64,000 nt of DNA, taken from Mumia quercus (GTDB lineage: Bacteria; Actinomycetota; Actinomycetes; Propionibacteriales; Nocardioidaceae). The position numbers were made by a program, and so were the translations under genes. Below the pieces are notes generated by a model. It was not told the origin of the DNA, ran no database searches, and was given only the letters and a program-made list of their open reading frames with translations. The stretch is taken from NCBI RefSeq assembly GCF_025506335.1, contig NZ_JANZYO010000006.1, positions 226,349-290,348 of the forward strand. The letters are read 5' to 3'. Positions 60,191-64,000 of this stretch are shown one piece after another. Within the stretch, counting starts at the first letter, position 1. Every line of letters begins with the position of its first letter.

Positions 60191-61756
60191 GTGCACACCC
60201 GGATCGAGCCGCCGGCACACCTGCCGCCGGGGGGCGTACCGTCCGCCACGTACGATCCCGGGGTGCACGATCAGCCCGGCATTGACCCCGACGACCTCGC
60301 GACCACCCTCAAGGTCCTTCGGCAGCTCCCCACGCTCCACCCCGACCACCCGGACCTCCGGACGGTCAAGCGGGAGGCGTCGTTCATGTACAAGCTGATC
60401 AAGAAGGCGCGCCGCCAGGAGATCCGCCAGGAACGGCAGCGCCACGACCAGGAGATCATCGAGAAGACGGCGACCGGGTCTCCGATGCGCATCGACGACG
60501 AGACGGCCGGCATCCCGCTCGTCTCGCAGGCGGCCGGCGCCTTCGCCGGTGAGCTGATCACCGCGCGCGGCTGCTACATCTGCAAGGAGGACTTCACCCT
60601 CGTCGACGCCTTCTACCACTGGCTGTGCCCGCGCTGCGCGGCGATGTCCCACGCCAAGCGTGACCAGCGCACCGACCTCACGGGCAGGCGTGCGCTGCTG
60701 ACCGGCGGCCGGGCAAAGATCGGCATGTACATCGCGTTGCGGCTGCTCCGCGACGGCGCGCACACGACGATCACCACCCGCTTCCCCAAGGACGCGGTAC
60801 GCCGGTTCTCCTCGATGGAGGACTCGGGGGAGTGGCTTCACCGGCTCAAGGTCGTGGGGATCGATCTGCGTGACCCGGCACAGGTCGTCAGCCTCGCCGA
60901 CGACGTGGCCGCCGACGGCCCGCTCGACATCCTGATCAACAACGCCTGCCAGACCGTGCGGCGCACGCCGGGGGCGTACGCGCAGCTGGTCGAGGGCGAG
61001 GACGCCCCGCTGCCGACGCACGTCGCGCTCCCCGAGATGGTCTCCTTCGACGGCATCTCCGAAGCGCACCCGGCCGCGATCGCCGGTGCCCTGTCTGCCG
61101 CCGCGGTCGCCCACCACGAGGGCGAGTCGCGCGAGGTCGCCGCCGCCGCGCACACGGCCGCGTCGATGACGGCGCTGGCCCTCCAGGCAGGATCGGCGTC
61201 CCTGGCCGCCCACCTCGACGGGACCGCCGTCGACGCCGGTGGCCTGCTGCCGGACCTCCAGACGACGAACTCGTGGACGCAGGTCGTCGACCAGGTCGAC
61301 CCGCTCGAGCTCCTCGAGGTCCAGCTCTGCAACGCGATCGCACCGTTCCTGCTGGTCTCCCGCCTCCGCCCGGCGATGCGCGCGGCCGTCCAGGCGGGCG
61401 CGCGGCGGGCGTACGTCGTCAACGTCTCGGCGATGGAGGGGCAGTTCTCCCGGCGCTACAAGGGCGCCGGGCATCCGCACACGAACATGGCCAAGGCGGC
61501 GCTCAACATGATGACCCGGACGAGCGCCGGCGAGATGTTCGAGACCGACAAGATCCTCATGACCGCCGTCGACACGGGCTGGATCACCGACGAGCGACCG
61601 CACCAGGAGAAGCTGCGAATCGCCGCCGAGGGATGGCACGCGCCGCTCGACCTGGTCGACGGGGCCGCCCGCGTGTACGACCCGATCGTGCGGGGCGAGC
61701 GCGGTGAGGACCTGTACGGGTGCTTCGTGAAGGACTACGAGCCGTCGCCCTGGTGA
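60191..61756 (+). CDS. Short-chain dehydrogenase with N-terminal zinc ribbon
   Basis: The 521-residue protein has a basic helical N-terminus (about residues 55-95) and a four-cysteine zinc-ribbon-like segment (CYICKEDF and CPRC near residues 127-153). A Rossmann-type SDR domain follows, beginning with TGGRAKIGMYIALRLL near residue 170 and including ILINNACQT. The catalytic serine is in NVSAMEG, but the usual Tyr-x3-Lys is replaced by THTNMAK-like sequence (HTNMAKAAL), so Tyr is missing at its standard place. The GTG at 60191 lies 27 bases after the previous gene; a GTG at 60263 is an alternative start. Substrate unknown. Confidence 0.78.
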   Translation: MHTRIEPPAHLPPGGVPSATYDPGVHDQPGIDPDDLATTLKVLRQLPTLHPDHPDLRTVKREASFMYKLIKKARRQEIRQERQRHDQEIIEKTATGSPMRIDDETAGIPLVSQAAGAFAGELITARGCYICKEDFTLVDAFYHWLCPRCAAMSHAKRDQRTDLTGRRALLTGGRAKIGMYIALRLLRDGAHTTITTRFPKDAVRRFSSMEDSGEWLHRLKVVGIDLRDPAQVVSLADDVAADGPLDILINNACQTVRRTPGAYAQLVEGEDAPLPTHVALPEMVSFDGISEAHPAAIAGALSAAAVAHHEGESREVAAAAHTAASMTALALQAGSASLAAHLDGTAVDAGGLLPDLQTTNSWTQVVDQVDPLELLEVQLCNAIAPFLLVSRLRPAMRAAVQAGARRAYVVNVSAMEGQFSRRYKGAGHPHTNMAKAALNMMTRTSAGEMFETDKILMTAVDTGWITDERPHQEKLRIAAEGWHAPLDLVDGAARVYDPIVRGERGEDLYGCFVKDYEPSPW

Positions 61757-61768
61757 CGCGCGCCCGCC

Positions 61769-62779
61769 TCAGTCGGTGAACAGGGCGCTGTAGGCGTTGA
61801 GCGCGGGTTGCCCTCCGAGATGGGCGTAGAGCACGTTCGACTCCGCGGGGATGTCCCCGTTCGTCACCAGGTCGACGAGGCCGGCCATCGACTTCCCCTC
61901 GTACACCGGGTCGAGGATCACGCCTTCCAGGCGGCCGGTGAGCCTGATCGCGGCGAGTGTCGACTCCACGGGAACGCCGTAGCGCTCACCTGCCCACCCT
62001 TCGAGGACGGTGATCTCGTCGTCGGTGAGGTCGCGTCGAAGACCGAGGAGGTCTGCGGTGCTGCGGGCGATGCGGGCGACCTGTGACCTCGTCGCCTCGA
62101 TCTCCGCCGAGGCGTCGACGCCGATCACGCGGCGCGGGCGGTCCTGCAGGGCGAAGCCGGCGATCATGCCGGCCTGGGTGGAGCCGGTGACGGCACAGAC
62201 GACGATCGTGTCGAAGAAGACGCCGAGCTCCTGCTCATGCTGCCGGACCTCCGCCGCCCAGCGTGCGAACCCCAACCCGCCGAGCCGGTGGTCCGACGCG
62301 CCGGCGGGGATGCCGTACGGCGTGCCGCCGCGTCGGCGGACGTCCTCGAGCGCCTGCTCCCAGCTGCTCTTGATGCCGATGCCGAAGCCCGCGGGGTCGA
62401 GACGCACCTCCGCGCCCATGATCCGCGACAGCATGATGTTACCGACCCGGTCGTTGAGGGGATCAGGCCAGTCGACCCAACGCTCCTGCACGAGGACGGC
62501 CTCGAGGCCGAGATGGGCGGCGACCGCGGCGACCTGACGCGTGTGGTTGGACTGGTAGCCGCCGAGCGTCACGAGAGTGTCGGCGCCCTGCTCCACAATG
62601 TCAGGCACCAGGTATTCGAGCTTGCGCGTCTTGTTCCCGCCGTACGCGAGCCCCGAGCTGCAGTCCTCGCGCTTCGCCCAGATCTGTGCGCCGCCGAGGT
62701 GGGCAGTCAGGCGGTCGAGCCGGTGGACCGGGCTCGGTCCGAAGAGCAGCGGATAGCGGGGGAAGTCCTCCAGCGACAT
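61769..62779 (-). CDS. acdS: 1-aminocyclopropane-1-carboxylate deaminase
   Basis: The 336-residue PLP enzyme carries the lysine of the cofactor Schiff base in [10 protein letters not shown] near residue 51, the serine in [10 protein letters not shown], the Tyr-Glu pair in [12 protein letters not shown] and the leucine in AHLGGQPAL. These residues separate true ACC deaminases from D-cysteine desulfhydrases. It converts ACC, the precursor of plant ethylene, to ammonia and 2-oxobutanoate, a trait of soil and plant-associated bacteria. The ATG at 62779 is used; a GTG one codon upstream is equivalent. It is divergent from the GntR regulator gene, which probably controls it. Confidence 0.88.
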   Translation of the reverse strand: MSLEDFPRYPLLFGPSPVHRLDRLTAHLGGAQIWAKREDCSSGLAYGGNKTRKLEYLVPDIVEQGADTLVTLGGYQSNHTRQVAAVAAHLGLEAVLVQERWVDWPDPLNDRVGNIMLSRIMGAEVRLDPAGFGIGIKSSWEQALEDVRRRGGTPYGIPAGASDHRLGGLGFARWAAEVRQHEQELGVFFDTIVVCAVTGSTQAGMIAGFALQDRPRRVIGVDASAEIEATRSQVARIARSTADLLGLRRDLTDDEITVLEGWAGERYGVPVESTLAAIRLTGRLEGVILDPVYEGKSMAGLVDLVTNGDIPAESNVLYAHLGGQPALNAYSALFTD

Positions 62780-62836
62780 CACGCACGCTCCTCGTCTGCG
62801 GACAAAAGCGTTGCCGGATCGGTGACCCGCAGTGTG

Positions 62837-62842
62837 TAATAT
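62837..62842 (+). promoter_or_regulatory. -10 element of a probably leaderless gntR promoter
   Basis: TAATAT ends five bases before the ATG of the GntR gene. With the usual distance to the transcription start, the message would begin at or next to the ATG. No ribosome site is present, which fits. The AT-rich GTGTAATATAT could also be part of an operator for the regulator. Confidence 0.45.
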
Positions 62843-62847
62843 ATCGC

Positions 62848-63525
62848 ATGCCGCGCCGGGACGACACGTTCACGATCGACCGTCGCCTTCTCCGCGACGA
62901 CGTCTATCGGCGCCTGCGCGACGCGATCGTCGACGGTGCGCTTGCTCCGGGCGAGCAACTTCGCGACGCCGACCTGGCGGAGCGCCTGGGGGTCAGCCGC
63001 ACACCTGTCCGCGAGGCGCTGCTGCGACTGGCGGAGGCCGGCCTGGTCGTGGCGCGCCCTGGCAGATCCACCACGGTGAGCTCGCTCCATGCGCAGGACA
63101 TCAACGATGCCCGCGTCGTGGTCGCCGCCATGCACGCGGCGGCCGTCCGCGAGGCGATCGACCGCTTCACGCCCTTCGACCTGGAGGAGATGCGCGAGGC
63201 CAACCGCCGGTTCGCAGAGGCGATCGCGAGGGGCGACGTGGTCGAGGCGCTGCAGGCCGACGACGCGTTGCACGGCGTCCCTGTGCGGGTGGCCGGCAAC
63301 CGCGCACTGACGGCGGTGCTCGAGCAGTACGTGCCCGTCCTGCGGCGAGCCGAGCGGCTGCGGTTCTCGTCGTCGGCAGCCCGCGAGTCGGTCGCGCGCC
63401 ACGACCACCTCATCGCGCTGTGCGAGTCCGGGGACGGCGAGGGCGCCGGCGCGATCGAGTACAGCACGTTCGCCAGCCTGGCCGTCGAGATCGAGGCGGA
63501 GGTCGCAGCAGCGGACGAGGAATGA
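62848..63525 (+). CDS. GntR-family (FCD-type) regulator
   Basis: The 225-residue protein has a winged helix of the GntR type at about residues 15-80 ([40 protein letters not shown]). A helical FCD ligand-binding domain follows, with a metal-type histidine arrangement ([10 protein letters not shown] and RHDHLIAL). It is divergent from acdS with 68 bases between them. GntR/FCD proteins usually repress a neighbouring catabolic gene until its substrate binds, so acdS is the likely target. The ATG at 62848 is the first methionine before the HTH; upstream frame is shadow of acdS. Confidence 0.88.
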   Translation: MPRRDDTFTIDRRLLRDDVYRRLRDAIVDGALAPGEQLRDADLAERLGVSRTPVREALLRLAEAGLVVARPGRSTTVSSLHAQDINDARVVVAAMHAAAVREAIDRFTPFDLEEMREANRRFAEAIARGDVVEALQADDALHGVPVRVAGNRALTAVLEQYVPVLRRAERLRFSSSAARESVARHDHLIALCESGDGEGAGAIEYSTFASLAVEIEAEVAAADEE

Positions 63526-63586
63526 GCCCGCCGCGGCACGTTCGGCGGGCGAGCCCATGGAGCGTGTCGACCGAGGGGGACCACCG

Positions 63587-64000
63587 ATGGGGGAACACGA
63601 CGTCACACCGCCGCTGTTGGTCGGACGTCGCCGGGAGTGCGCGAGGCTCGACGATCTCGTCGCGGACGCGAGAGCGGGCCGTAGCAGCGCCATGGTGCTC
63701 ACCGGCGAACCAGGCATCGGGAAGACGGCTCTGCTCGAGCACGTCGCAAACGCCGCGGGCGCCGCGGAAGGCCGCGTACTGAGGGCGGTGGGCGCACAGG
63801 CGGAGAACGACCTGCCGTACGCCGGTCTTCACCAGCTCTGCCACCCTCTGCTCGATCTCAGAGACCGCCTGCCGGCGCCCCAGGCCCAGGCGCTGGGCGT
63901 CGCGTTCGGACTCTGCAGCGGGCCGGCGCCTGAGAGGTTGATGGTCGGCCTCGCCACGTTGTCGCTGCTCACCGAGGCAGCGCGAGACCAGCCGCTCGTG
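63587..64000 (+). CDS. Large AAA-type (LuxR/MalT-like) regulator, N-terminal part
   Basis: The frame is open to the window end, giving 138 residues. It begins with LLVGRRRECARLDDLV and has Walker A LTGEPGIGKTALLEHV near residue 42 and the segment AENDLPYAGLHQLCHPLLD. This is the typical start of actinobacterial regulators of about 900 residues that combine an AAA/STAND ATPase, TPR-like repeats and a C-terminal LuxR helix-turn-helix. The C-terminal HTH lies outside the window. It starts 61 bases after gntR in the same direction. Confidence 0.82.
   Translation, partial: MGEHDVTPPLLVGRRRECARLDDLVADARAGRSSAMVLTGEPGIGKTALLEHVANAAGAAEGRVLRAVGAQAENDLPYAGLHQLCHPLLDLRDRLPAPQAQALGVAFGLCSGPAPERLMVGLATLSLLTEAARDQPLV

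Noticed and set aside
59135-61639. 834-residue open frame on the minus strand
   Set aside because: It lies opposite three well-supported plus-strand genes and has the Arg/Gly/Val-rich make-up of a high-GC antisense frame. No motif is visible.

Overview
The window is high-GC DNA from an actinobacterium, most likely Nocardioides or a close relative. This rests on the many GTG and TTG starts, the SCO6880/DUF6112 style of conjugation genes, and a tandem GC-rich palindromic repeat of the sort seen in that group. The genus is an inference.

Two zones meet near position 56,405. To the left lies one large integrated conjugative-type island that begins before the window. To the right is ordinary chromosome. 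The junction holds the last part of a tRNA gene (T-arm and acceptor 3' strand, resembling an initiator tRNA) followed by a perfect 16-bp terminator stem. This is what integration into the 3' end of a tRNA gene leaves behind. No integrase is visible here, so it should lie beyond the left edge.

The island backbone occupies about 2.6-28 kb. On the minus strand, read right to left, come a primase-polymerase replication protein, two unknown proteins, a ParB-like protein, a cell-wall hydrolase, two small DUF6112-type membrane proteins, a VirB6/TrbL-like channel protein, an SCO6880-type protein, a VirB4-like ATPase, an ArdC-like antirestriction protein and a VirD4-like coupling protein. Most are joined by ATGA or GTGA overlaps. 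A MobF relaxase-helicase is on the plus strand, separated from the primase by an IS3-family element. The coupling protein is broken by a frameshift with probable loss of coding sequence, and the IS transposase is also frameshifted, so self-transfer is doubtful.

Cargo is set between the backbone genes. It includes a DUF262/DUF1524 pair at the left edge. A four-gene phospho-signalling cassette (7,971-12,228) encodes an excisionase-like HTH protein, a PIN-kinase-zinc-ribbon fusion, a vWA protein and a PP2C phosphatase. A lone unknown gene sits at 15.5-16.8 kb. A complete type 3 BREX operon (brxF-brxC-pglX-brxH-pglZ-brxA, 28,689-40,356) carries a coupled extra gene. The remnant of a NurA/SbcC-like repair operon on the minus strand is truncated exactly where a complete type I Wadjet system (jetABCD, 44,304-50,871) begins. 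Last comes an uncharacterised group with an Mrr-like nuclease and a HEPN-like DUF4209 protein (51,097-55,203).

The chromosome part (56.4-64 kb) holds a 109-bp tandem repeat, a TetR regulator with a clear palindrome in front of a CrtI/RetSat-like flavoprotein, a DUF1254/DUF1214 protein, an unusual short-chain dehydrogenase, ACC deaminase with a divergent GntR regulator, and the start of a large AAA-type regulator.

The best candidates for something undescribed are the PIN-kinase phospho-signalling cassette and the Mrr-like/HEPN group. All function calls come from reading motifs; no database search was run.
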